NCBI GenBank assembly: GCA_937897325.1
Contig: CALCOY010000071.1
Span: forward strand, 1-64,000
Direction: 5' to 3'
Length of the DNA stretch: 64,000 nucleotides
From: an uncultured Shimia sp.
GTDB lineage: Bacteria; Pseudomonadota; Alphaproteobacteria; Rhodobacterales; Rhodobacteraceae
This document shows positions 33,401 through 41,094 of the stretch, one piece after another (the first letter of the stretch is position 1; each line of letters begins with the position of its first letter). Position numbers and translations under genes: made by a program. Below the pieces are notes generated by a model. The model had not been told where the DNA came from. It did not search any database and saw nothing but the letters and a program-made list of their open reading frames with translations.

Positions 33401-33546
33401 GGACCGAGCTTTCAAGCTCCATCGTGGGCAGGCTCGTCGTGGCAACAGCCCTAACGCTTTTGGTGACCCCTGCCATGCTGGTCTTGAGCGAACGTCGCCG
33501 CGAGCGCCGGACGCAAAATGGCGTTGCCATCACTAAGCCAACGTAG
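30418..33546 (+). CDS. RND family efflux transporter permease
   Basis: Inner-membrane proton-driven efflux pump of 1042 aa, AcrB/MexB-like, with 12 TM helices and two large periplasmic loops. TM1 begins near residue 12, and the typical early motif Ile-Pro-Lys-Glu-Ser-Phe-Pro-Asp-Ile is at about 32-40. In TM4 the proton-relay motif reads Gly-Met-Leu-Val-Asp-Gly-Ala-Ile, so only one Asp of the usual Asp-Asp pair is kept. The second half has Gly-Ile-Val-Val-Asn-Asn-Asn-Ile-Val near 920 and Arg-Pro-Val-Leu-Leu-Thr near 957. Complete in length. Coupled to the frameshifted adaptor; no outer-membrane TolC partner is nearby, although mipA lies upstream. Confidence 0.95.
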   Translation: MTRLIGAAFSRERLMAMLLTVLLGVGVLSYAAIPKESFPDIPIPTIYVVATLDGVSPQDSERLLVEPLETELAGIAGLTDISARAGEGYGSVTLEFVPGFDSEQAYRNVSEAVDRAQQDMPPGIDDPVIEEINTALFPIMTILLSGDLPERALNQAADEIQDALEAQSGVLEADIIGARDEVVEIVLDPVALESYHITFDEVIVQFSANNQLVAAGAIEGEAGRLVLKVPGLIESADDVLDQPVLVSGSTVVRLADIASVRNTFEDPTGFARVDGQPALAIEVTKRIGANIIFTANDVRDAIELARETLPEGLSITYFLDESETIRTMLSDLEANVIAAVILVMLVVVLVLGGRSALLVRIAIPGAFLAGVTAIWAMGFTMNNVVIFALILVVGMLVDGAIITTELADRKLSEGAEPRASYQHAATRMAWPIIASTATTLCVFVPLLFWEGLIGEFMKFLPITVMLTLGASVLMALVFIPIVGGLIGKQRPQTARSKKALYAAETGDPRTLSGFTGRYARILHWAILHPAASLLTALAMFLSSFSVYAQYGAGIAFFPAVDPEIIQVDVLSHDALSLRERDALLLEIEARFRGRDEVETLYARVANDPQSAQDIIGTVQLNLIDWQFRRSAFEIAENLRADVADIAGIRIDVQAQADGPVQGKPIQIEVISRDPVAQDEAVAIVVREMEYIGGFADVTDNRPFPGVEWEIDVDRTRAAEFGANVALVGQAVQLLTQGITVADYRPASTDTPVDIRVRFPATSRTFEDLQSLQVQTAQGLIPIANFTTIRPAPRSGTINRLNRFRVMTIAANVQQDRLVDEQTARLVAALERRDFPEGTSWQIAGEAEEQQEAMTFLLGAFAAAIFGMFAILLLQFNSFKQALVVMSAIVFSIAGVLLGLVITGRPFGVVMVGIGIIALAGIVVNNNIVFIDTYNELRRAGMSVREAALRTGTQRMRPVLLTSVTTALGLMPMVLGMNINFFTRSVTFGAPSTQWWTELSSSIVGRLVVATALTLLVTPAMLVLSERRRERRTQNGVAITKPT

Positions 33547-33786
33547 CGAACCAAGATGACAGGCCCCATCCAACTGCCCGAACAAAACCGCGCAATAGCC
33601 GAAGGTCAGAGCTTGGCACGGAGACGACCAGTTTCAACTATCTAGCGAACGAGATGCGGACAAAGCGGTGTCCCGATTTCTGCTACGGAAAGGCTGATCT
33701 CGGCGCCTCACAGCCCAAGTTTGATGGGGATACCCAGAAGTCCTACGTTGGGTCATCTTTCCATCTTCCTAAGACACCAGTGGTAC

Positions 33787-34203
33787 TTACGCGAAAAGCG
33801 CCGAAGATACGTCAGGCGGCATATTGTCCATATCAAAAAGAAACTTCCATTCTCCGGTCGCGTTTCGACGCAAAGCCACCAGAACCCTACCGGTCAGGTT
33901 ATCGTCTTCCGCCGAGGTGACACCGGAAGGCGGTTCAAAGTAGTAGACGCCTGACAGCAGAGCCATCGTTCCTTCAAGAAACGCAGTCTCCTCTTTGTAT
34001 CGGATCGTTCCCTTGATGTTGGGCAAAACCTTCTCAAACCACAGCTTAATCTGGTCCACACCTTGCAACAAAGGGGCGACCGCGTTCGCATAGACGATTT
34101 CCGGATCATAGACCGCCACCAGCGCGTCGATATCCTTGGCATTCAAGGCAGCCAGCCATGCGTCGAGAGCGGCACGCACCCTATCAAGTTCAATAGTGTT
34201 CAT
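33787..34203 (-). CDS. SnoaL/NTF2-like protein (DUF4440-type)
   Basis: Encodes 138 aa with the NTF2-like pattern: N-terminal helix with Trp-Leu-Ala-Ala-Leu-Asn-Ala-Lys-Asp-Ile-Asp-Ala-Leu-Val-Ala, then Val-Tyr-Asp-Pro-Glu-Ile-Val-Tyr, and a C-terminal strand Trp-Lys-Phe-Leu-Phe-Asp-Met-Asp near 122. This layout matches SnoaL-like/DUF4440 proteins, which may be small isomerases or binding proteins. It follows the peroxiredoxin-like gene by 23 bp on the same strand, so the two likely form an operon regulated by the divergent LysR. Confidence 0.8.
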   Translation of the reverse strand: MNTIELDRVRAALDAWLAALNAKDIDALVAVYDPEIVYANAVAPLLQGVDQIKLWFEKVLPNIKGTIRYKEETAFLEGTMALLSGVYYFEPPSGVTSAEDDNLTGRVLVALRRNATGEWKFLFDMDNMPPDVSSALFA

Positions 34204-34226
34204 CGTAACTCCTTTTCGTTGAACTC

Positions 34227-34802
34227 TTACGCGTTGGCCTTCATCCAGGCTTCAAACGCTTCATAAGCAGCGGGATACTTCGCTTGGAGGAAAGCGGGAT
34301 CAACAGTTGGACCATCAAATGTCACCGCATCGCTGCCATTGCGCGCCGCAGTGAAGGCCGCCCAGATAACCTCGGGGGTTGGACGCCCAAGGGCTCCAAA
34401 TCCATTCATCTCTTGCGGATTGATGGCCCAATGCACGAGCGTCTTGCCTAACTGATCCAAGATGACAACGCCGGGCTGGGCCATATCGTTTGGGTATTCC
34501 CCGGGGATGTCCTTGGGCGTGATCGCGATATCAAAGCGCTTTGCCAGGGTGTTTTCGACGTCGGACACGAGCTTGTAGTCCAAACCCCACTCTTCGCTCG
34601 CTTGGTCAACGCCCTCTTGCGATTGAGAAGTGATGCCAAAAAGCTCTCCGCCCAGTCCGCGCAGGTCCTTCAGGAATGTGCCGTTCAATTCGCGAAGCTG
34701 ACCTTCGCAAAACGGGCACCATTTGCCGCGATAAAAGATGATTGCTGTGTATGGTCGAGATGCAGTTTCTGCATCGAACCAGTCGCTCATATTCGTTGTC
34801 AT
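34227..34802 (-). CDS. peroxiredoxin-like (AhpC/TSA fold) protein
   Basis: Encodes 191 aa with a thioredoxin-like fold. The motif Gly-Lys-Trp-Cys-Pro-Phe-Cys-Glu-Gly-Gln-Leu near residue 30 gives a CxxC pair and fits the AhpC/TSA-related 'peroxiredoxin-like' group; the conserved Gly-Val-Val-Ile-Leu-Asp follows near 113. Likely a cytosolic thiol-based peroxide or disulfide reductase. The start at 34802 was chosen because upstream codons are non-conserved; Met at residue 5 is also possible. Divergent from a LysR gene across a palindrome-rich gap, as is common for redox-controlled enzymes. Confidence 0.85.
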   Translation of the reverse strand: MTTNMSDWFDAETASRPYTAIIFYRGKWCPFCEGQLRELNGTFLKDLRGLGGELFGITSQSQEGVDQASEEWGLDYKLVSDVENTLAKRFDIAITPKDIPGEYPNDMAQPGVVILDQLGKTLVHWAINPQEMNGFGALGRPTPEVIWAAFTAARNGSDAVTFDGPTVDPAFLQAKYPAAYEAFEAWMKANA

Positions 34803-34832
34803 GTGCTTTGCTCCATGCTGTGATGGCAGCAA

Positions 34833-34897
34833 CGTAGGCCTACGCCTTGATGTACAAAAGCGCACGTAGTATCCACTATATGTCGAAAATTTGTACA
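34833..34897. promoter_or_regulatory. candidate LysR operators before the peroxiredoxin-like gene
   Basis: The divergent gap contains a perfect 12-bp palindrome CGTAGGCCTACG (34833-34844) and an interrupted inverted repeat TGTACAAA (34851-34858) / TTTGTACA (34890-34897). Both are plausible binding sites for the divergently encoded LysR protein; none has been tested. Confidence 0.45.
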
Positions 34898-34905
34898 TGA
34901 GATAC

Positions 34906-35784
34906 ATGCAAAACTGGGCTGAAATACGTACTGCTTTCCAAGTCGCGGAGCTTAAGACCATCAGCGCAGCGGCAGAGGCCCTTGGGCTTCATCGTGCGAC
35001 GGTCGTCCGTCACCTAAACACTTTAGAACAAGAACTTGGCACCAAGATTTTCCACCGTCACAGCCGAGGGTGTGAACCGACAGAGGCAGGCCAGGATTTG
35101 CTGAATGTCGCGCGGGCGACGCAAGATCAATTCAACCAACTGGCCGCGCGGACGCGCAACGCATCCGGTGATCTAACCGGCGACTTTATCGTGACATCGC
35201 ATGAACATGTCGCTGAGCTTTTGATGCCCACGCTGGTCCGATTTGGGTCAGAATTCCCAAACCTTCATGTCAAGTATGTCGCGAGTGCTGAGCTGTTGAA
35301 GCTCGAATATGGCGCGGCGCATATCGCGCTGCGAAGCGGGCCGAAACCGTCAGAACCGGACAATGTTGTGCTGCCGTTCACAGACTTAAGTTTCGGGCTT
35401 TATGCTCATCCAAAGTACCTTGAAGTGCACGGCAAACCGACCGGTCCACAGGACCTCAGCGGGCACAGATTTGTGCGTTGGGATACGCCTAGCAGAAGCA
35501 TGCCGTTCTCGGTCTGGTTTGATGAGCACGTCCCTGAAAGCCAGGTAGTCTTTTCGTCGAGAGACCTCAGCGTTGTGGAAAAAGCGGTATCCGACGGTGT
35601 AGGCATCGGCCTTGTCGCCGAAGTGCCCTCTTCCGAGCGATACGGGTTACAATCCGTCTTTCCAACCCCTGCAAACTGGCAAATGCCGCTCTGGTTGGTC
35701 ACGCATGTCGACCTACACCGTTCCCAAAAGGTCCAAGCATTTTTGGATACGCTAAAGCCGAGGGTCAAGGCGTCTGCGGGATAA
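34906..35784 (+). CDS. LysR family transcriptional regulator
   Basis: Regulator of 292 aa. Helix-turn-helix at residues about 13-40 (Thr-Ile-Ser-Ala-Ala-Ala-Glu-Ala-Leu-Gly-Leu-His-Arg-Ala-Thr-Val) and a substrate-binding-like effector domain with Ile-Ala-Leu-Arg-Ser-Gly near 140. Several Met codons occur near the start (34897, 34906); I chose 34906 because the conserved N-terminus begins there. Likely regulates the divergent peroxiredoxin-like/SnoaL-like pair and itself. Confidence 0.88.
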   Translation: MQNWAEIRTAFQVAELKTISAAAEALGLHRATVVRHLNTLEQELGTKIFHRHSRGCEPTEAGQDLLNVARATQDQFNQLAARTRNASGDLTGDFIVTSHEHVAELLMPTLVRFGSEFPNLHVKYVASAELLKLEYGAAHIALRSGPKPSEPDNVVLPFTDLSFGLYAHPKYLEVHGKPTGPQDLSGHRFVRWDTPSRSMPFSVWFDEHVPESQVVFSSRDLSVVEKAVSDGVGIGLVAEVPSSERYGLQSVFPTPANWQMPLWLVTHVDLHRSQKVQAFLDTLKPRVKASAG

Positions 35785-35894
35785 ACTGCGACACCTACGA
35801 CAAGATGCTGCATCTCGGTCGGCAACAGCTCCAGTCGTTGATCGTCAGGCGGGTCCGGTTTCGGCGCTCTATCGTCGGTTCGCGACGTCACAAC

Positions 35895-36224
35895 CTATCG
35901 CCGATAGAGGACCATGCCGGCATGATACAGGACCCCGTTGCGGAACTCACCGTCGGCGGTGAAGCCGGTGTCGTCCCAGTAATCGATATGATTGCCTGAC
36001 ACTTCGTAGCGTCCCTCATAGGCGCGTTCCCGATTGCCACGCGCCTCGACATAGCGGCCGTTCGGCAGGAGTTCGTGGCGAATATGGCCGTCCTCCGTAA
36101 CCCACAGGCCGACATAGGGGTGATCGGCTATCACCGTCGTCTCTTCCGCCGAGATGGAGGCTCCGATCAGGCCTGCCGTCGCGAGCGTCGCAAGCAATGT
36201 CGTGGTCATTCTGGTTCCGATCAT
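35895..36224 (-). CDS. Atu4866-like secreted small protein
   Basis: Encodes 109 aa with a signal peptide (Ala/Thr/Leu-rich, cleavage near Ile-Ser-Ala-Glu, about residue 26). The mature part has the Atu4866-type beta-rich pattern: Tyr-Val-Gly-Leu-Trp-Val-Thr-Glu-Asp-Gly-His-Ile-Arg, then Leu-Pro-Asn-Gly-Arg-Tyr, Tyr-Glu-Gly-Arg-Tyr and Tyr-Trp-Asp-Asp-Thr-Gly-Phe-Thr-Ala-Asp-Gly. Members accompany SDR enzymes and LysR regulators, exactly as here. It lies 56 bp downstream of the SDR gene. Function unknown; a ligand-binding lipocalin-like role is possible. Confidence 0.8.
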   Translation of the reverse strand: MIGTRMTTTLLATLATAGLIGASISAEETTVIADHPYVGLWVTEDGHIRHELLPNGRYVEARGNRERAYEGRYEVSGNHIDYWDDTGFTADGEFRNGVLYHAGMVLYRR

Positions 36225-36280
36225 TGGGGTTTGCACCTTGGAGCAAGTGGCTTGGCTGCTAGGTTCGTTGTCTGCCCGTG

Positions 36281-37003
36281 TCATGCGGGCGACGCGGTGG
36301 GTCGGACGGTGATCTCGGTGGTGTCGACATCGTCGGGCGCTTCGATCACATGCCGCACCGCGCGGGCGATGTCGGCGGGCTGTAGCGCGATCGCCCGATA
36401 ATCGTCGATCACCGCTTTCGTCTCCTCATGGGTGATCGTCGCCGCCAGATCGCTCTCAACGACCCCGGGATTGACGCAGGTAACGCGGATCTTCGCGCTT
36501 TCCTGTCGCAGCCCGTCCGAAATCGCGCGGACGGCGAATTTGGTGGCGCAATAGACCACCGCCGTCGGCACCACGTGCAAAGCACCGATCGATGCGATGT
36601 TGATGATCTGGCCGCTCTCCTCGCGCTCCATCTGCGGCAGCACGGCACCGATGCCCCACAACACGCCCTTGATGTTGACGTCGACCATACGCTCCCATTC
36701 GTCGTGCTTGCCCGCGGCGAGCGGCGAGAGCGGCATCACGCCCGCATTGTTTATGAGCACGTCGATCCGGCCCCAGAGATCGACCGCCTTTTCGGCAAAT
36801 GCCGCCATCGCGGCGCGGTCGGTGACGTCGAGCATCATCGCTTCGGCCGTGCCGCCGCTGTCGTTGATGTGTTTCGCGACCCGGTCGATCCGATCGCGGC
36901 GCCGGGCGCCGAGAAGGAGCTTGGCGCCGCCCGTGCCGAGTTCTTGAGCGATGCCCTCGCCGATCCCGCTCGATGCCCCGGTGATGAGAATGACCTTTTC
37001 CAT
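36281..37003 (-). CDS. SDR family NAD(P)-dependent oxidoreductase
   Basis: Classical short-chain dehydrogenase of 240 aa: nucleotide-binding TGASSGIG at residues 7-14, Asn-Asn-Ala-Gly-Val near 85, catalytic Ser in Ile-Ala-Ser-Ile-Gly near 135 and the Tyr-x3-Lys pair in Val-Val-Tyr-Cys-Ala-Thr-Lys near 148-152. All catalytic residues are present. ATG at 37003 chosen; upstream codons are not conserved. Divergent from a LysR gene and followed by the Atu4866-like gene. Substrate unknown. Confidence 0.93.
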   Translation of the reverse strand: MEKVILITGASSGIGEGIAQELGTGGAKLLLGARRRDRIDRVAKHINDSGGTAEAMMLDVTDRAAMAAFAEKAVDLWGRIDVLINNAGVMPLSPLAAGKHDEWERMVDVNIKGVLWGIGAVLPQMEREESGQIINIASIGALHVVPTAVVYCATKFAVRAISDGLRQESAKIRVTCVNPGVVESDLAATITHEETKAVIDDYRAIALQPADIARAVRHVIEAPDDVDTTEITVRPTASPA

Positions 37004-37103
37004 GTCGAACACCTCGTTTTCTGATTTCGACGGAGATGTGGCAGCTTTCTGGTGTCGCTGGTACTGGCTCTCTGCGATACAGAATGGTAAGCATAGCTTG
37101 ACA

Positions 37104-38033
37104 ATGAAGATTGATCTCAATCTGCTCCCCCTGTTTCTGGCCGTCGCCGAGGAGCATAATTTCCGCGCTGCCGCCGACCGGCTGGGCGTCACCCGTTCGG
37201 CCGTCAGTCAGGGAATGCAGCGGCTCGAGGACGCTTTCGGCGTCGCGCTGGCCACGCGCACGACCCGCGCGGTGCGCCTGACCGAGGCGGGCGAGCGGCT
37301 GCTTGAGGCGCTTACCCGGCCGCTCTGCGATGTCCGGGCAGCCCTCGAACAGGTTGCGGGAGATCATGCGCCTCGCGGCCACCTGCGGGTCGCCGTGACC
37401 TCGATCGCCGAGCGGTTCCTGTCCGGACCCTTGATCGCCTCCTTCGCCGAGGCTCATCCGCACGTGACCATCGACATCACCGTGACCGACGACGACTTCG
37501 ACATCGTCGCCGCCGGGTTCGACGCCGGCGTGCGGCTCGGCGATGTCATCGAGCAGGACATGATCGCGGTGCCGGTCACCGGCGATCAGCGCGAGGTGGT
37601 CGTCGCCGCGCCGGACTATCTCGCCCGGCATGGCATGCCGTCGCATCCCCGCGACCTCATCCAGCATCGTTGCGTTGGCTGGCGGCCGGCGCCGGATGTC
37701 GCGCCCTATCGCTGGGATTTTGAGGAGAATGGCGTGCCATTCGACGTGGCAGTCGAACCGCAGATCACTACGAACGATCTGAGGTTCATGCTTCAAGCAG
37801 CCCTTGTGGGCGCAGGGATCACCTTCGCCACGGAAGAAACGTTCCGGCCTTACATCGAAACCGGCGAGTTGGTCCCGCTGCTGCAGGACTATCTGCCGCC
37901 GTTTCCGGGCTTCTTCCTCTACTTCCCCCAGCGCCGCAACATGGCCCCGAAGCTGAGGGCGCTCATCGACCATGTGAAGCGGGACGCCCGTTCGAACAGC
38001 GAAGGAACGCCGTCGACCCGCAGGCGTGGGTGA
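37104..38033 (+). CDS. LysR family transcriptional regulator
   Basis: Regulator of 309 aa. Helix-turn-helix near residues 17-37 (Asn-Phe-Arg-Ala-Ala-Ala-Asp-Arg-Leu-Gly-Val-Thr-Arg-Ser-Ala-Val-Ser). CrgA-type effector domain (Phe-Asp-Ile-Val-Ala-Ala-Gly-Phe-Asp-Ala-Gly-Val-Arg-Leu-Gly, about 132-146). Divergent from the SDR/Atu4866-like pair, its probable target. Very GC-rich third positions, unlike the LysR genes at 19.6 and 22 kb, so this block likely has a different origin. Confidence 0.9.
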   Translation: MKIDLNLLPLFLAVAEEHNFRAAADRLGVTRSAVSQGMQRLEDAFGVALATRTTRAVRLTEAGERLLEALTRPLCDVRAALEQVAGDHAPRGHLRVAVTSIAERFLSGPLIASFAEAHPHVTIDITVTDDDFDIVAAGFDAGVRLGDVIEQDMIAVPVTGDQREVVVAAPDYLARHGMPSHPRDLIQHRCVGWRPAPDVAPYRWDFEENGVPFDVAVEPQITTNDLRFMLQAALVGAGITFATEETFRPYIETGELVPLLQDYLPPFPGFFLYFPQRRNMAPKLRALIDHVKRDARSNSEGTPSTRRRG

Positions 38034-38144
38034 CGGATGTTCCTCTGTCGCGCGACTGCGCGCCCGCCAGCGAAGGCACGAAGGCCGACAGGCAGGCGGT
38101 AATGGCAAGCGAAATGGTCTCCATGCGCGTGGTGAAATCTCTCC

Positions 38145-39036
38145 CTAGTTGGATGCTGCGTCGAAATATCCGGCGTCGCGCATGTCCCGGATCAGCCCGG
38201 CCTCACGCGGTGCCCACCCGGTCGCGGCGCGGGTCCAGTCGCTTGAGGCGGGATTGTCGAGGCCCGCGAATATCGCGAGCCAGCCGAAATGCGCCTCGGC
38301 CTGGTCCCTCGGGACGCTCTCGGCGGGAACGCCCAGAACGTTGCCGATCTCTTCGGCGATCTCGCGGAAGGCCATGCCGCTCTCACCGACAGCATGATAT
38401 CGTGCGCCCGGCCGAGGCCGTTCGAGCGCCTCGCAGAACAGCCGGGCCGCATCGTCGCGGTGGACGGCGGGCCAGCGATTTCCCGTCGCCGATATAGCCG
38501 GAAACGCCGCGATCCCGTGCGAGAGCGATCAGCGCGGGAACAAAGGCGGTGTCGCCGGGACCGTGGACGCTCGGCGGAAGACGGACGACGCCCGTCTGAA
38601 CGCCCCTCTCCGAATAGCTCAGGAACGCTTCCGAGGCGCTGCGCGGGATCAAGTCGATGGCGCCATCGTCCTCGGTGACGGCATCGTCCGCCCCGGTCAC
38701 GACGGTGGCCGACGTGGCGATCAATGTCTTGTCCGTGCCTTCGAGTGCTGAGGCCAGCGCATCCAGCAAGCGGCCGTCGGCAGTGCAGTTCTCCACGTAT
38801 TGGGAAAAGTCATGATTGAAAGCTGTATGGATCACTGCGTCTACCTGGCTCAAGGCGGAGGTGACGCTCTCGGGGTCGGCGATATTGCCACGATGCACCT
38901 TAAGCCCCGCGTCGCTTAGCGCGTTGGCGGAGCTCTCGCTGCGCGCCAGCCCAACCACGTCATGGCCTCGGCGGGTAAGTTCGCCCGCGACCGCAGAGCC
39001 GACGAAGCCCGTCGCACCAGTCAGGAATACTCTCAT
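38145..39036 (-). pseudogene. NAD(P)-dependent epimerase-type oxidoreductase, frameshifted
   Basis: Atypical/extended SDR of about 295 aa split by a frameshift. The first frame begins MRVFLTGATGFVGSAV (ATG 39036, preceded by GGAG) and reaches Tyr-Ile-Gly-Asp-Gly-Lys near 38480. The second frame continues Trp-Pro-Ala-Val-His-Arg-Asp-Asp-Ala-Ala-Arg and runs to Phe-Asp-Ala-Ala-Ser-Asn at 38145. The break is in GGGAAATCGCTGG: one A too many or two too few. Family members have Gly-Asp-Gly-x-Asn-Arg-Trp here, which favours loss of two bases. It is divergent from an HTH regulator gene. Sequencing error cannot be excluded. Confidence 0.8.
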
Positions 39037-39138
39037 GATCATCTCCAACATTGATTTTAGCGTGATCTTTGTGCAGAATTTTATCCGGTTAAAGATGAGA
39101 GTTTATACTGGTATAATATCTAACGGGATCGAAGCGTC

Positions 39139-39954
39139 ATGGACGATCAAAACCGCCTCGGCGGCTTTCTGAAGGATCGCCGCGAGCGGCTCGACCCGGC
39201 GGCGTTCGGGTTTTCGGGACGGCGGCGCACCCCCGGCCTACGGCGGGAGGAAGTCGCTCAACGGGCCCATATCAGCACCACTTGGTACACTTGGCTCGAA
39301 CAGGGGCGGGGCGGTGCGCCCTCGCCGCGGGTTCTCGAAAGTCTGGCCGAGGCGCTGATGCTCACCGAAACCGAGCGAGAGCATATGTTTATGCTTGGCA
39401 TCGGACGGCCGCCCAAGGCCCGGCCCGCCTCGCCGGACGGGGTAACGCCGCGGCTCCAGCGCTTTCTTGACGCGCTCAACTTGATCCCGGCCTTCGTGGC
39501 GACCCCGCACTGGGACATCATCGCCTGGAACGACGCAGCCCGGTTCGCGCTTACCGACTACGCCGCCCTCTCAAAGCACAATCGCAATATCTTGCGGAGA
39601 ATGTTTCTGGACCCCGAAACGCGAGCGGCCCAGCAGGATTGGGAAGACGTCGCGCACTACCTCGTGGCGACCTTCCGGGCGGAGTCGGCGCGCGCCGGGG
39701 AAAACGATCGGGCGGCGGACCTCCTCGCCGAACTCTCTGCAGAGAGCGCCGAGTTCGCCGCGATGTGGGCATGCAACGACGTGCACTCGACGGGAGAGGG
39801 CGTGAAACGGATCCGGCACGCGCTGGCAGGACCCATCGCCTTCGAATTCTCGTCTTTCGCCGTCGATGGCCGCCCCGACCTGAAGCTCCTCACTTACAAT
39901 CCTGCGGGACCGGACGATGTCGAAAAGATCCGGCGATTGTGTCGTGCCGACTAA
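39139..39954 (+). CDS. helix-turn-helix regulator, MmyB-like
   Basis: Encodes 271 aa. The N-terminal Xre-type HTH has the characteristic Arg-Arg-Thr-Pro-Gly-Leu-Arg-Arg-Glu-Glu-Val-Ala (about 30-41) and Thr-Trp-Tyr-Thr-Trp-Leu-Glu-Gln-Gly-Arg (about 49-58). The C-terminal half matches the MmyB-like ligand-binding domain (Trp-Asp-Ile-Ile-Ala-Trp-Asn-Asp-Ala-Ala near 125), thought to bind a fatty-acid-like ligand. These regulators usually sit next to an SDR or epimerase gene which they control; here that neighbour is the frameshifted oxidoreductase. Its stop overlaps the convergent SnoaL-like gene by 4 bp. Confidence 0.92.
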   Translation: MDDQNRLGGFLKDRRERLDPAAFGFSGRRRTPGLRREEVAQRAHISTTWYTWLEQGRGGAPSPRVLESLAEALMLTETEREHMFMLGIGRPPKARPASPDGVTPRLQRFLDALNLIPAFVATPHWDIIAWNDAARFALTDYAALSKHNRNILRRMFLDPETRAAQQDWEDVAHYLVATFRAESARAGENDRAADLLAELSAESAEFAAMWACNDVHSTGEGVKRIRHALAGPIAFEFSSFAVDGRPDLKLLTYNPAGPDDVEKIRRLCRAD

Positions 39955-40361
39955 AGTTGTGCTCCAAGCGCTGTCCACGCAGCAAGTTCATCGTCAACGA
40001 TTGTCAGAGAAATACGCCACGCATCGCTCTTACGCAGAATGTAGACATGTTCCCATTGCACTATGACAGCATCGTTCTCGCCGAGCATGCGATAAGCCAC
40101 TCGTGCTTGGACAACATTCGGGAAGAGTTCATCCGCTGATAGCAATTCTCCGGTTGGCTTCACGACACCTTGCTGCCGATAGAAGTCCAAGAGCGTCGCG
40201 CAGTGTTTACGGAAAGCCTCGCGCTCCATTGAAAAGTTTCCATTCGGGGATGGGAACAGTCCAACGAGGTCCCAGTGTTCAGCAATCGCATCGGCGTCGC
40301 GCCCAATAAACGACTCGATGTAGCTTCTGAAGAATGCCTCCATTTCGCTTTTGATTGTCAT
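39951..40361 (-). CDS. SnoaL/NTF2-like protein
   Basis: Encodes 136 aa with NTF2-like features: Phe-Phe-Arg-Ser-Tyr-Ile-Glu-Ser-Phe-Ile-Gly-Arg-Asp-Ala-Asp-Ala-Ile-Ala near the start, a central Phe-Tyr-Arg-Gln-Gln-Gly and C-terminal Gln-Trp-Glu-His-Val-Tyr-Ile-Leu-Arg-Lys and Trp-Arg-Ile-Ser-Leu. No catalytic residues can be assigned. It converges on the HTH regulator with a 4-bp overlap. Third NTF2-fold protein in the accessory region (others at 21113 and 33787). Confidence 0.75.
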   Translation of the reverse strand: MTIKSEMEAFFRSYIESFIGRDADAIAEHWDLVGLFPSPNGNFSMEREAFRKHCATLLDFYRQQGVVKPTGELLSADELFPNVVQARVAYRMLGENDAVIVQWEHVYILRKSDAWRISLTIVDDELAAWTALGAQL

Positions 40362-40414
40362 TTGGTACCCGTTCTGAAATTTCGCTGCTCGCTCAGGTTC
40401 CTCACTAGAGCCCG

Positions 40415-40810
40415 TTAAGGCTTGATCGTTACCAAAAATACGATCAGGGTCAGCAGCCCTAATCCGACCGGCAGAAGTATCTGCCCGCTCGGTTCTGCGT
40501 CGCCTGGATGTTCACTGATGGCGCGACGCAGTTTGCCGACCAAAGCGCCGTGCAACCCTGATAGCGCGAGCACGAGCAAGATCTTCATGCCGAACCAGGC
40601 GGAAGTGAACCAGCCGCCCTGCACCCCCAGCAGGATACCGAAGCTCAGCGCCAGTATCATCGCGGGCGTCGTGACCGCCCGGTCATAGGCTTTCAGCGGC
40701 TTCATATGGACCAAAGCGGGGTAACGCAGCGCCAGCGCAACCGCGACCATGCCGCCGATCCAGACGAACAGAGACAGAATATGGGCGACTTTCGTCAGGT
40801 CGTAGAGCAT
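40415..40810 (-). CDS. CopD-like membrane protein
   Basis: Encodes 131 aa with four predicted TM helices. The N-terminus Lys-Val-Ala-His-Ile-Leu-Ser-Leu-Phe-Val-Trp-Ile-Gly-Gly-Met with His near residue 9, and later Tyr-Pro-Ala-Leu and His-Gly-Ala-Leu-Val-Gly, resemble the CopD/HemJ-like family. Possible role in metal or haem-related membrane redox; not demonstrable here. Its start overlaps the DUF3817 gene by 16 bp. Last gene of a four-gene operon divergent from tetR. Confidence 0.7.
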   Translation of the reverse strand: MLYDLTKVAHILSLFVWIGGMVAVALALRYPALVHMKPLKAYDRAVTTPAMILALSFGILLGVQGGWFTSAWFGMKILLVLALSGLHGALVGKLRRAISEHPGDAEPSGQILLPVGLGLLTLIVFLVTIKP

Positions 40811-41094
40811 CGGAAATCCTCTGATTGGCGTCGCAGCCAGCGTTCGTTGACGAACCCGCCGAAGGGGATGAACGCGCCGATGAAAAGGCGCAGCGCACCG
40901 AGCCCGTTGATCAGGCCCTCCGCCCAGGACCGGATCACGAACCACAGGAAGATCATGAAGGCCAAGCCATGGATCGGCCCCATGATCGAGACCGCGGACG
41001 GGACCTCCGCCCAGTATTTGAGGGGCATCGCCAAGCAGAAAAGCGCGAGCAATGTCAGCGCCTCGAAGATCGCGGCGCGCTTGAGGCCTGTCAT
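40795..41094 (-). CDS. DUF3817 membrane protein
   Basis: Encodes 99 aa of the DUF3817 type: three hydrophobic segments with Glu-Ala-Leu-Thr-Leu-Leu-Ala-Leu near 11, Pro-Leu-Lys-Tyr-Trp near 24 and Gly-Pro-Ile-His-Gly-Leu-Ala-Phe near 39, then Ile-Pro-Phe-Gly-Gly-Phe near 76. Function unknown. Overlaps DJ-1 family gene by 4 bp (ATGA) and the CopD-like gene by 16 bp, so the operon is translationally coupled. Confidence 0.85.
   Translation of the reverse strand: MTGLKRAAIFEALTLLALFCLAMPLKYWAEVPSAVSIMGPIHGLAFMIFLWFVIRSWAEGLINGLGALRLFIGAFIPFGGFVNERWLRRQSEDFRCSTT

Noticed and set aside
36456-38108. A 550-codon minus-strand frame spanning the LysR and SDR genes
   Set aside because: It runs antisense to LysR and out of frame through the SDR gene; no motif of its own.
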